A stretch of DNA of 24,330 nt from positions 1 through 24,330 of the IMG/VR virus record IMGVR_UViG_3300034374_002052; one strand, written 5' to 3'. The number at the start of each line of letters is the position of its first letter. Positions within the stretch are counted from its first letter, which is position 1. Shown piece by piece: positions 17,081 to 23,664 of the stretch. The position numbers and the translations under genes were made by a program. A model generated the notes under the pieces. The model was not told the DNA's origin. It saw only the letters and a program-made list of their open reading frames with translations, and did no database searches. The DNA comes from a virus.

Positions 17081-17971
17081 TCAAATTGGCGACTTAGCCA
17101 AAATGTTGATTACGTTCTGGCGATAAGCCTCATCCACCTCATACAGCACCTGGCCGCGGTCATTGCGCTTGTTCATTGCGTCCAACAGCTGCTGCTGGCT
17201 TTCAAACACTCGAGGGCCTGGCGCATCCCCACCGCCGTAGAGCTTGGGCTCCACCACCGCCTCAGGAGCGCTGTAACGGCCCTGCAGTGCCCGTAGTGCC
17301 CACTTGATGGCCTCTTTGTTGCCGCTGTCTACGACGGCGTTGTACTCCGCCAGGGCGTCCTTGGTGAGGTTCTTGGCGGCCCAGCCACTTAACTCCTGGA
17401 ACTTCTCATCACCGCCAACCATCTGCCGTAACTCGGCGGCATCGCTTTCGGTCAATACGGCTTGCTGTTCTCCAGCACCAGGCACCTGAGCCTTACTGAC
17501 ATAGTTCTCGACCACCTGGCGAGAGACACCGAAAGTTTCCGCCAAGGCGTCATAGTGCTGGGAAATATCAGCGCCGGAGTCGGCTTGCTGCATGAGCTGA
17601 GCCATGTCGATTCCCCGTTCGGCGAGCTTATTGACCGCCTCCTCTCCATAGATCTGCTGTGCCGCATCCTTGGTATAGGCAACATCTGCTGGGGCTTCCT
17701 CTTTTTGCTGGCTTTGCTGCCCCAGCTTGGCTTCAAGTTCCTTGTATGCCCGCTCTAGGTCTTCCGGGCTTTTGTATTTCCCCGCCAGCAGCGTTGGGTT
17801 TTCCTCTTGCCTGGCCTCCTGCTCCTGCTCCGCCATGAACTGCTGTAGCAATTCCTCCTGACCAGGGCCAGCCATCCCCTCACGCCCTTCGTAGTCAGGC
17901 ATGACCGGATTGCGGAAATCAGGCTCTGTCGGATTGCCAGGTTCGGTTGCTTGATACGGAACTGTTGTCAT
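17081..17971 (-). CDS. Scaffolding / capsid assembly protein (T7 gp9-like, 296 aa)
   Basis: The gene overlaps the portal stop as ATGA and precedes the capsid gene, the position of T7 gene 9. Its length (296) is close to gp9 (307). The protein is acidic, Gln/Glu-rich and disordered at the N-terminus. It contains LAGKYKSPEDLERAYKELEA (residues 62-81), the GKYxSxEELExAYxELE motif common to T7-like scaffolds, and ends in a mixed-charge helix that would contact capsid subunits. It would guide procapsid assembly around the portal and then leave or be degraded. The assignment is supported by both motif and context. Confidence 0.92.
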   Translation of the reverse strand: MTTVPYQATEPGNPTEPDFRNPVMPDYEGREGMAGPGQEELLQQFMAEQEQEARQEENPTLLAGKYKSPEDLERAYKELEAKLGQQSQQKEEAPADVAYTKDAAQQIYGEEAVNKLAERGIDMAQLMQQADSGADISQHYDALAETFGVSRQVVENYVSKAQVPGAGEQQAVLTESDAAELRQMVGGDEKFQELSGWAAKNLTKDALAEYNAVVDSGNKEAIKWALRALQGRYSAPEAVVEPKLYGGGDAPGPRVFESQQQLLDAMNKRNDRGQVLYEVDEAYRQNVINILAKSPI

Positions 17972-19590
17972 GAGCTTTGTTCAGGTGGCATTTGACCGGT
18001 GGCCGTCATTTGGACTTCCTGCGCGGTCTTGGCTGCATTTGCCATCTTGTCCGAAGACTCCATGGCCATTTGCATCATTGCTTGCTGCTGGGCTTGTTGT
18101 TGCTCAGCTGCAAGCTCCTCCTCAGTCTTGACCAGATTATTGACATCAATGCCCATTGAGTAGGCCAATCGCTTGATCAACTCAGATTCATTGATGTAAG
18201 TCGCCATCTGCTCTGGTCCGATGGTCTGGCCCAGTGTGGTCGTGAAACGCACCAACTGTTCAAGGTCATTGCCGCGGCCGACAGCAGCAAGACCAACCGT
18301 CATGATCGGCTTGACCAGCTCCTTCGGCATCTTCGGCACCCGACCTGACTTCTGCATCAGGTACAGCTTGCGGTTCACATACGGCACCTGAAATTCAGTG
18401 GTCAGGATGCTGTAGATCGATCCGAGACTGTTTTCGATTTGAAGCGCTTGGAGCCGAACCTCTTCTGCTGTTGTGCGCTCGCTATCTCGGACATCAGCCA
18501 GCATGAAGGCAGTGCTAAGACGTGCCTCGATCTGCTGCTTGCCCTGCATGGCAACGGCGAGGTCAGTGGATTTCTGCACTTGCAGAGCGAGCACATCGTT
18601 TGGATCACCGGTTACAAAGGAGCCATTTGGAGCCTGGGCCAGATCCCGTGCCTTTGTCACCCCCGACGGCTTGACCAGAAACAAAACCTTGCTGCTCGCA
18701 AGTGATCCCTCAGCAATTGCCTGGCAGAGCGCTTCCACTGTCTGGAGATCAGCCAGAGCTGCAGCCTCCACATAACCAACCCCGTACATCTGGCCATCAA
18801 CCCGGGTCATCCGCAGGGGCAGCCATGGCGACACATCAAGCGGTGCGCGGCCCTCAGTGCCTTCAATGACCTTCCCCTCCACCTCCTGGTGCCAACGAAC
18901 GACCTTGTCGTCACCCCAGGCGATCTTGGTGTAAAGCCTGATCTCGCTGTAATCCGTTGATTTGGTGGTGAGCGGATCGTTCTGACTTGCCTCCGGCAAG
19001 CCCTTCAGCTCACCACGGCTTTCATCAACCGTATCCCGCACCTTCTTGGGCGCTGTGTCGTAGGTCAACACCTCGCAAATGATCGCCTCGATGGGATTAC
19101 CCATCGGATCACGGGTCATCACATAACGGTTCAGGTGGAAGACACGCATGCCCTCCTCCCCGATGTAAAGCATGCAATTGCCTGAGACGATCAGGTGAAG
19201 CAATGCCTCGTGAAGCACCACTCGGTCATTACTGGCTTCAATCTCACGCAACACCAGCCGCTCAATCTTGCTGAGCGCCTGCTCCATCTCGCTCAGCGCT
19301 TCAGGGGCAACGCCCTGCCTGGCCAGCTCGGCCTCGTCCAATGAGAAGCGAAAGAACTGCTGTGTTGGGGGCAGGAGCGCCAGCAGCATCCGACTAGCCA
19401 GGTTCAACACACCCCTGGCGCCAATGCCATTCCATGGGACCGGATAGGTCTCATTGGTGTTGGGCGTCGGCTCATTTGCCGTTGGGATCAGATACGGCAG
19501 CGTCAAACGTGATGACGCACGAGCACGACTCAGGAAGTAATCCCGATTGCTCTGAAGCTCGCCATAGCGGGCCTGGGCGGTCTTTTCCAT
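17968..19590 (-). CDS. Portal protein / head-tail connector (T7 gp8-like, 540 aa)
   Basis: The length (540) is nearly that of T7 gp8 (536), and identity is visible along most of it. Examples are WNGIGARGVLNLASRMLLAL (residues 53-72, T7 WQAVGARGLNNLASKLMLAL), SGNCMLYIGEEG, RMTRVDGQMYGVGYVE, SSKVLFLVKPSGVTKARDL, GSFVTGDPNDVLALQ, EARLSTAFML (355-364) and ERTTAEEVR (371-379). The C-terminus is Gln/Met/Ala-rich, as in gp8. Twelve copies form the channel through which terminase packages DNA and to which the gp11 adaptor binds. It starts 2 nt after the last GLNI-tail gene, with a weak AGG upstream. Confidence 0.96.
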   Translation of the reverse strand: MEKTAQARYGELQSNRDYFLSRARASSRLTLPYLIPTANEPTPNTNETYPVPWNGIGARGVLNLASRMLLALLPPTQQFFRFSLDEAELARQGVAPEALSEMEQALSKIERLVLREIEASNDRVVLHEALLHLIVSGNCMLYIGEEGMRVFHLNRYVMTRDPMGNPIEAIICEVLTYDTAPKKVRDTVDESRGELKGLPEASQNDPLTTKSTDYSEIRLYTKIAWGDDKVVRWHQEVEGKVIEGTEGRAPLDVSPWLPLRMTRVDGQMYGVGYVEAAALADLQTVEALCQAIAEGSLASSKVLFLVKPSGVTKARDLAQAPNGSFVTGDPNDVLALQVQKSTDLAVAMQGKQQIEARLSTAFMLADVRDSERTTAEEVRLQALQIENSLGSIYSILTTEFQVPYVNRKLYLMQKSGRVPKMPKELVKPIMTVGLAAVGRGNDLEQLVRFTTTLGQTIGPEQMATYINESELIKRLAYSMGIDVNNLVKTEEELAAEQQQAQQQAMMQMAMESSDKMANAAKTAQEVQMTATGQMPPEQSS

Positions 19591-19592
19591 GT

Positions 19593-19976
19593 TCAGCCTG
19601 CGATGTTGAGCCCGCTGCCGGAGCTAGTTGGCGTACCGCCAATCCGTAATGACGCACTAGTTCGTGCCCTGGTGACACGACCTGGCCTGCGCTTGGTCTG
19701 CTTTGCCGCGGCAGTCACATTGGCTTGATTACTGCCCAGGATCTGTAGCGAACGACGTGCTGCATTGACTGACGACGCAGCCTGCTGCTGAATACGTTGT
19801 GCATTGGCAAAAGCAGCCTGCTGTTGTCGCTGGGCAGCTGCATATTGCGCGGCTGCTTGAGCCTGCTGCTGCTGTGCGGCTTGTTGTGCCTGTGCCTGCT
19901 GAACGACAGGGTTAGTCGCAAAGCCAGGGAGACCTGCGTTGATGCTGATGCCAGGGGCAATCTGAATCCAGCTCAT
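19593..19976 (-). CDS. Small virion-type protein with Gln/Ala coil and GLNI tail (127 aa), paralogue 3
   Basis: This is the last of three tandem small genes before the portal gene. Residues ~24-66 are an almost pure Gln/Ala helix (QAQAQQAAQQQQAQAAAQYA). A basic stretch (KQTKRRPGRVTRAR) and a C-terminal tail (LRIGGTPTSSGSGLNIAG) follow. Tail spacing and sequence match those of the two upstream genes. The location, between the terminase region and gene 8, is where T7 encodes 6.7 and 7.3, small virion proteins ejected at infection. From memory T7 gp7.3 ends in SSGGGINI, very like this tail. I infer a minor virion protein, possibly ejected. No enzymatic function is visible. Confidence 0.68.
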   Translation of the reverse strand: MSWIQIAPGISINAGLPGFATNPVVQQAQAQQAAQQQQAQAAAQYAAAQRQQQAAFANAQRIQQQAASSVNAARRSLQILGSNQANVTAAAKQTKRRPGRVTRARTSASLRIGGTPTSSGSGLNIAG

Positions 19977-19978
19977 GG

Positions 19979-20368
19979 CTATACCCCGATGTTGAGACCA
20001 GCGCCGCTAGTCGCTGGAAGCGACCCCGACGAAATCCTTAGGGTGCTGATCGCATCCTCTTCCTTCTTCTTGACCTTGGTGGTCTGTGCATTGGCACTCA
20101 GCTCGCCTTCCTGGGAGCTGGTCGTATAGGCGCCAACTGCAGCATCAGCCGCGGCCTGTTGTGCTGCCAGCTCTTGATCGAACTGGCTTTGCATCCGCTC
20201 GGTTTCGCTGGTCAGCTGCGCGATCTGGTCAGCAATGTTCGCTGCATAGGCATCGCTTTGCGCCTGCATCTGCTGGGTATAGGCAGCCATCTGCTGCTGT
20301 TGCTGCGCCATCAACGCCTTGTCGGGCTTTGAGTAATCGACCTGTGGCTGTTGTCCGCCGAAACACAT
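19979..20368 (-). CDS. Small virion-type protein, MCFGG start and GLNI tail (129 aa), paralogue 2
   Basis: I place the start at ATG 20368, with GGAGG 6 nt upstream. An in-frame TTG two codons earlier overlaps the previous stop and is less likely. The protein begins MCFGGQQPQVDYSKPDK, reminiscent of the MCFSPKIKTPK start I recall for T7 gp6.7. Residues ~15-80 are a Gln/Met/Ala-rich predicted coiled coil (QQQQMAAYTQQMQAQSDAYA). A Lys/Glu stretch (KVKKKEED) and the tail TLRISSGSLPATSGAGLNIGV follow. It lies two bases after the stop of the previous gene and two before the next start, so it is probably coupled. The likely role is a minor or ejected virion protein, inferred from position and tail. 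Confidence 0.7.
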   Translation of the reverse strand: MCFGGQQPQVDYSKPDKALMAQQQQQMAAYTQQMQAQSDAYAANIADQIAQLTSETERMQSQFDQELAAQQAAADAAVGAYTTSSQEGELSANAQTTKVKKKEEDAISTLRISSGSLPATSGAGLNIGV

Positions 20369-20370
20369 GA

Positions 20371-20769
20371 TCAACCTCCAGTGATGTTGAGACCACTGCC
20401 CGCAGCAGTGCTGGTTGGACGCTTGCCAATACGCAACGCCTTCTTCCCTTCAGCGCCCTTGCCATAGCGGCTGGTATCACCAACCTTGGGTGACGCTGCC
20501 GTCTTCTCCGGCGGTGGTGGGCCCATCAGCTGGGCCATCCGCATCGCCTGTTCATTCACGGCCGCGGCGTCATTTGCCATTGCCGTCTTTTGATCTGCAA
20601 TCCGTCGATATGTCGATTCCTGTTGCCTGATTGCAGCCTGTAGATCCGACTGGGCCCTATTGATGCCGCCATTCATCTGCGCCATCATCGCCTGCTGCTG
20701 CATCTGCAGCATTGAGTCGTAGGCAGCCGTGTTGGGCATCTGGATTGATGCACCACCTCCCATGCACAT
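20371..20769 (-). CDS. Small virion-type protein, MCMGGG start and GLNI tail (132 aa), paralogue 1
   Basis: This gene overlaps the stop of the 86-residue gene as TGATG, with a G-rich stretch 7 nt upstream. The protein starts MCMGGGASIQMP. It has a Met/Gln-rich helix (residues 18-75: YDSMLQMQQQAMMAQ...), a Pro run (MGPPPPEK), a basic region (YGKGAEGKKALRIGKRP) and the tail TSTAAGSGLNITGG. The general plan (Cys/Gly start, Gln coil, basic linker, LRI...GLNI tail) is the same in the next gene, and except for the N-terminus in the third. Its last glycine codons contain the GGAGG that serves the next start. I infer a minor virion protein; the function is unknown. Confidence 0.7.
   Translation of the reverse strand: MCMGGGASIQMPNTAAYDSMLQMQQQAMMAQMNGGINRAQSDLQAAIRQQESTYRRIADQKTAMANDAAAVNEQAMRMAQLMGPPPPEKTAASPKVGDTSRYGKGAEGKKALRIGKRPTSTAAGSGLNITGG
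20375..20379 (-). promoter_or_regulatory. Shine-Dalgarno sequence for paralogue 2
   Basis: GGAGG on the minus strand lies 6 nt before ATG 20368 and inside the final Gly codons of the preceding gene. It decides the MCFGG start. Confidence 0.72.
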
Positions 20770-21029
20770 CAGGCCACCCCCTGGAGCTCGTAGCCCATGT
20801 TCAGTTCCTGCTGACGCTCATAGAGAGACACCAGATGACGCACAACTGATGCCTGGCCTGCTTTGAACCACACCTCCTCCATCACCATCCCTGGGTTGGG
20901 AGCACGGTCTGGATATAAAGCCTCAAGGTGAGAAATCAGACGTTGGTCGATGGGAGGCAGTGATCTCACCTCATCGGGCCATTCGCGGCCCCTGGGGTAG
21001 ATCTTGCCCTCCAGGTCCGCGTGTTGCAT
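20769..21029 (-). CDS. Conserved small phage protein of unknown function (86 aa)
   Basis: This is the first gene of the left-going structural run, starting 95 nt from the divergent small terminase. The sequence has LPPIDQRLISHLEALYPDRAP (residues 24-44) and a later GQASVVRHLVSLYE (57-70). I recall a similar layout (PP.D...I..LE..YP, then a GQ..VV..L segment) in small genes near the portal of marine T7-like phages. No catalytic or DNA-binding motif is visible, and the function is unknown. It overlaps the next gene by TGATG, so both are probably translated together. A weak AAGGG lies about 16 nt before the start. Confidence 0.65.
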   Translation of the reverse strand: MQHADLEGKIYPRGREWPDEVRSLPPIDQRLISHLEALYPDRAPNPGMVMEEVWFKAGQASVVRHLVSLYERQQELNMGYELQGVA

Positions 21030-21124
21030 TACGGCGCCGTAGATGCCCTTAGCGTATCTCTGATCGTCTTAACGACACAGCCCCTAGGCCCTGAGCTACT
21101 AATGGGGCGTGTCTCATCTGTCTT
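21030..21124. promoter_or_regulatory. Divergent intergenic region between small terminase and the structural run
   Basis: This is the only divergent gap in the window, so it should hold promoters for both directions. I see no convincing consensus. A TACTAA at 21097-21102 on the plus strand could be a poor -10 element. TCGT-CTTA-ACGA at 21065-21076 is a short inverted repeat. A recognition site for a phage RNA polymerase may be here, but I cannot identify one. Confidence 0.35.
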
Positions 21125-21379
21125 ATGAGCAGTTCTCTTGACAAGCTTTCTGAGATCCACGACCTCGTAATTGAGCAGGTGCTGGAGGATCTACAGAACG
21201 GCGACCGCAAGGCTCGCAGTGAAGCCATGGCTCTCCTGAAGCAGAACAACATCACAGCCACCGCTGGCGAGGGGACCATGCTGAGCAAGCTCGCAGGCAA
21301 GCTGGACTTCTCCAACATGGACGAGCGAGTCATTGAGTTGAAACGACCTCCGAGGACTAACCCACCCTCAGCGGTCTGA
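21125..21379 (+). CDS. Probable terminase small subunit / DNA maturase A (84 aa), opposite strand
   Basis: This is the only plus-strand gene I support. It encodes 84 residues, against 89 for T7 gp18. Its pattern is LDKLSEIHDLVIEQVLEDLQ (residues 5-24), then ARSEAMALLKQNNITATAGE and LSKLAGKLDF. This resembles the helical L.ELH..L...L...L / A....A..FLK.N.I.A / L..La..L.F plan I recall for small terminases of pelagi- and cyanopodoviruses. It sits beside the large terminase as expected, but faces it: the last 23 nt overlap tail to tail. The minus-strand frame here has a Ser/Arg-rich composition and looks spurious. It would recognise the phage DNA concatemer and bring it to the large subunit. I am fairly sure of the coding strand and moderately sure of function. 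Confidence 0.72.
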   Translation: MSSSLDKLSEIHDLVIEQVLEDLQNGDRKARSEAMALLKQNNITATAGEGTMLSKLAGKLDFSNMDERVIELKRPPRTNPPSAV

Positions 21380-23117
21380 CGCCCCCATGGATTGACCCTG
21401 CACTCTTAGGTGGCCTCCAGCCCATCACCAGGCAGTCAATCTCCTCCTCAGTTCCGCTCAACCAGCTGGCCAGTGCCTCATCCCGTAGTGCATCTGCCCG
21501 GCTGCGTTGCTGGATCGCCTGATCCTGAGCAGCGGCCTCAACAAAGAACGCCACGGCAATCGCCAAGGCATCAACCCGGTCATCAAACGACAAGCAACCC
21601 TTCTCCTCAGTGAGTCGGCTCATCTGCCAGAACAACGACCTGGAGTATCCATGCTCCGGGTCTTCATCCAACTGGCGATAGTCCTGCCTGATCACACGGC
21701 TGGTCACCACCAGGCGGTGCTGTTGGATCAATGGTGCAAGCGTGTCACATAGGCGCACTTCCTTGCGAATGGAATGGTTGACCTCCTCAATCGTGACGGG
21801 ATGCTCCCTCAGCATGTGTGGCTTGAGCAGGGCAGTAAACATGCCTCCACCCATGTTGTTTTCAGCGACGACGTAGTTCACGTCCCATTTCTTGGCCACC
21901 TTGGCCAGATGTTGGAGCACCTCATCGGCATAACCCAAGGTGCTGCCACCTGATTCCAACAGGAACAAGTTGCCGTTCAACTCCGCCACCACCGCCCAGG
22001 CCAGTTCGTCCTTGCCGCGGCCAGCTGGATCGACCGACAACACACACCGCCATGCCTCACTCTTGGTCACCCAACCGTTCTGGAAGATCGGCTTGTGGTA
22101 GTGGCAGTCAGCGCCCATCCCGATGCACACCAGCTCCTGCAGGCGGCAATCGGGTTGGTTTGACCAGATCACAGTCTCTGGCAATGCACTGCCGTCGATG
22201 TCCATCACCATCAGGTCACCCAGGCGGATCGGATAACGATCCAAGGTGGCCAGGCGCGTGTTGAGCATGAACTGCAGCTCAAACGCACTCTTCGTCATCG
22301 ACGCCTGCCGCTGCAGGATGTCCTCATGGCTAAAGCGTTCCGGGTCGGTGGGTTCACCAACCAACGACGCATCAGCCAGGACTTCTTCCTGGATTACAGG
22401 GTCCAGATTGCCGTCATAGCAATCAAACTCCTCGGGATAAAGCGCTGGCCAATACCGGCTCTTGTAGCCACGTTCCCGCACCAGGCGGAGGTAAATCGAC
22501 GCCTCGGTATGGGGTGTGCCCAGGTAAACGATCTTGCGTGGCAGCAGCTGCCCCTCATCTGGCTTGAGGATGGATTCCATCTCAGTCACAGCATGAGCAA
22601 CACGCTCCTGCTTCAACTGGGAAATCACCGTCTGCACGGTCTCGATGTCATCCAGGATCGCGCAGGTACAACGCTGACCCGTCGTCTGGGCCTGCACCCC
22701 CAATGCCCGGACGCTTGGGCTCTGCTCCACCGTGCAAGGCCCAACATCAAAGGCGACATTGGAAAAACGATTGCTTGGCCCAGGCAGCAAGCACTGGAGG
22801 ATGTCCACCTCCGCCATGGTGCGCAGCATGAACTGCGTGAAGTCAGCTGCTTTCACTGCAGTGGCCGACACCACCATAATTTTTTCGGCCGGGTCTAGGC
22901 GAAGCCGCCACAGCGCGTAATACGACGCCAGGATCGACTTCCCCAGACCCCTGAAAGCCACTGTCAGGCTGCGGTCAGGGCCGTACTGCATCCAATCCGC
23001 AACAGCACACTGCTGTCTCGTTGGCTTATCAGCCAGGCCCTGCTCCCTGAGGAGATAGCAAACCCAATTGCGGAAGCTCTGGAGCTGTTCAGGCAGCGGC
23101 TCCCACGGTTGCTGCAT
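21357..23117 (-). CDS. Terminase large subunit / DNA maturase B (T7 gp19-like, 586 aa)
   Basis: The length is 586 residues, the same as T7 gp19. The ATPase domain shows a Walker A-like AFRGLGKS (residues 54-61) and Walker B CAILDDIE (152-159), followed by a coupling motif YLGTPHTEASIY (198-209). The RNase H-like nuclease domain has SVDPAGRGKDE (361-371, catalytic Asp 363), VVAENN (416-421, Glu 419) and FDDRVDAL (511-518). All expected catalytic residues are present. It packages DNA through the portal and cuts the concatemer. In T7 this gene lies after the tail fibre; here it precedes the structural genes. Its stop overlaps the end of the plus-strand small terminase by 23 nt. The GAGG upstream of the ATG is about 16 nt away. 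Confidence 0.96.
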   Translation of the reverse strand: MQQPWEPLPEQLQSFRNWVCYLLREQGLADKPTRQQCAVADWMQYGPDRSLTVAFRGLGKSILASYYALWRLRLDPAEKIMVVSATAVKAADFTQFMLRTMAEVDILQCLLPGPSNRFSNVAFDVGPCTVEQSPSVRALGVQAQTTGQRCTCAILDDIETVQTVISQLKQERVAHAVTEMESILKPDEGQLLPRKIVYLGTPHTEASIYLRLVRERGYKSRYWPALYPEEFDCYDGNLDPVIQEEVLADASLVGEPTDPERFSHEDILQRQASMTKSAFELQFMLNTRLATLDRYPIRLGDLMVMDIDGSALPETVIWSNQPDCRLQELVCIGMGADCHYHKPIFQNGWVTKSEAWRCVLSVDPAGRGKDELAWAVVAELNGNLFLLESGGSTLGYADEVLQHLAKVAKKWDVNYVVAENNMGGGMFTALLKPHMLREHPVTIEEVNHSIRKEVRLCDTLAPLIQQHRLVVTSRVIRQDYRQLDEDPEHGYSRSLFWQMSRLTEEKGCLSFDDRVDALAIAVAFFVEAAAQDQAIQQRSRADALRDEALASWLSGTEEEIDCLVMGWRPPKSAGSIHGGVRPLRVG

Positions 23118-23157
23118 TCAGATACCGAACTGCTGCCTCAAGAGTACCGAATACGGC

Positions 23158-23568
23158 TCACTGAGGATCGACCAACATCACCTCACACAGCCAGCCAATG
23201 CCGCCACCGACATCACCGCTGGAAACTGCCAGCTGGTCACCCTTCTTGTACGCCTGGCCTCCGTTCTGAATCACTTCCATCACCAGCTTCCCGCCCTGGA
23301 CGACGAAATCAGCTGTCGCAAATAACCCCGTCGCACTGCCGGTATCGACCAAAGACACGTTGCTGTACGGACCCCCCGAATAACCCGAACCCTCGTTCAA
23401 CACACGCACCTCGACAATCGAGCCAATGGCATTCGTCAGGCCAGGGATCGACAAGTTGTCATTACCCGTCGCAATCATTGCCTGGATCACCTTGTCCGTA
23501 TCCACCACCGAAGGTCCCTGCAACCGCAGCTTCTCCCTCTGGGGACTTGTCAGATAAACCAATGGCAT
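23158..23568 (-). CDS. Small beta-rich, Gly-rich protein, probably structural (136 aa)
   Basis: After a short N-terminal helix (TDKVIQAMIATGN) the protein has two related beta units: VEVRVLNEGSGYSGGPYSNV (residues 52-71) and VMEVIQNGGQAYKKGDQLAV (96-115). The pattern V..V.I...G.GY..G....V recurs in many structural and adhesin proteins of marine phages, where it builds elongated beta domains. The gene lies 40 nt before the large terminase and after an intrinsic terminator. A GGGAGG lies about 17 nt upstream of the start. Possible roles are a capsid decoration or tail-associated protein. I do not recognise the family exactly. Confidence 0.62.
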   Translation of the reverse strand: MPLVYLTSPQREKLRLQGPSVVDTDKVIQAMIATGNDNLSIPGLTNAIGSIVEVRVLNEGSGYSGGPYSNVSLVDTGSATGLFATADFVVQGGKLVMEVIQNGGQAYKKGDQLAVSSGDVGGGIGWLCEVMLVDPQ

Positions 23569-23605
23569 TACAACCCCGTATGCACCTCCCCATCAGCGTG
23601 GCATG

Positions 23606-23649
23606 AAAAAGCGGCCTGGGCACTCCCTGAGGAGAACAGCCCAAACCGC
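23606..23649 (-). terminator. Intrinsic terminator after the winged-helix gene
   Basis: On the minus strand an 11-bp outer stem (GCGGTTTGGGC with GCCCAGGCCGC, two G-T wobbles) encloses an inner CTCC-TCAG-GGAG hairpin and is followed by five T. It starts 15 nt after the stop of the winged-helix gene and separates it from the terminase genes. Confidence 0.82.
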
Positions 23650-23664
23650 CACCATTCACAACGC

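Noticed and set aside
21081-21110. TAGCTCAG on the minus strand, like the D-arm of a tRNA or a tRNA-derived attachment site.
   Set aside because: No T-arm GTTCRA, acceptor pairing or anticodon stem can be built around it, and no integrase gene is in the window.
21049-21333. A 94-codon minus-strand frame opposite the proposed small terminase.
   Set aside because: Its Ser/Arg/Leu-rich composition looks like an antisense shadow, while the plus-strand product has helical, family-like spacing.
22326-22898. A 190-codon plus-strand frame opposite the large terminase.
   Set aside because: It mirrors a conserved coding sequence with all catalytic motifs and shows no protein family features.
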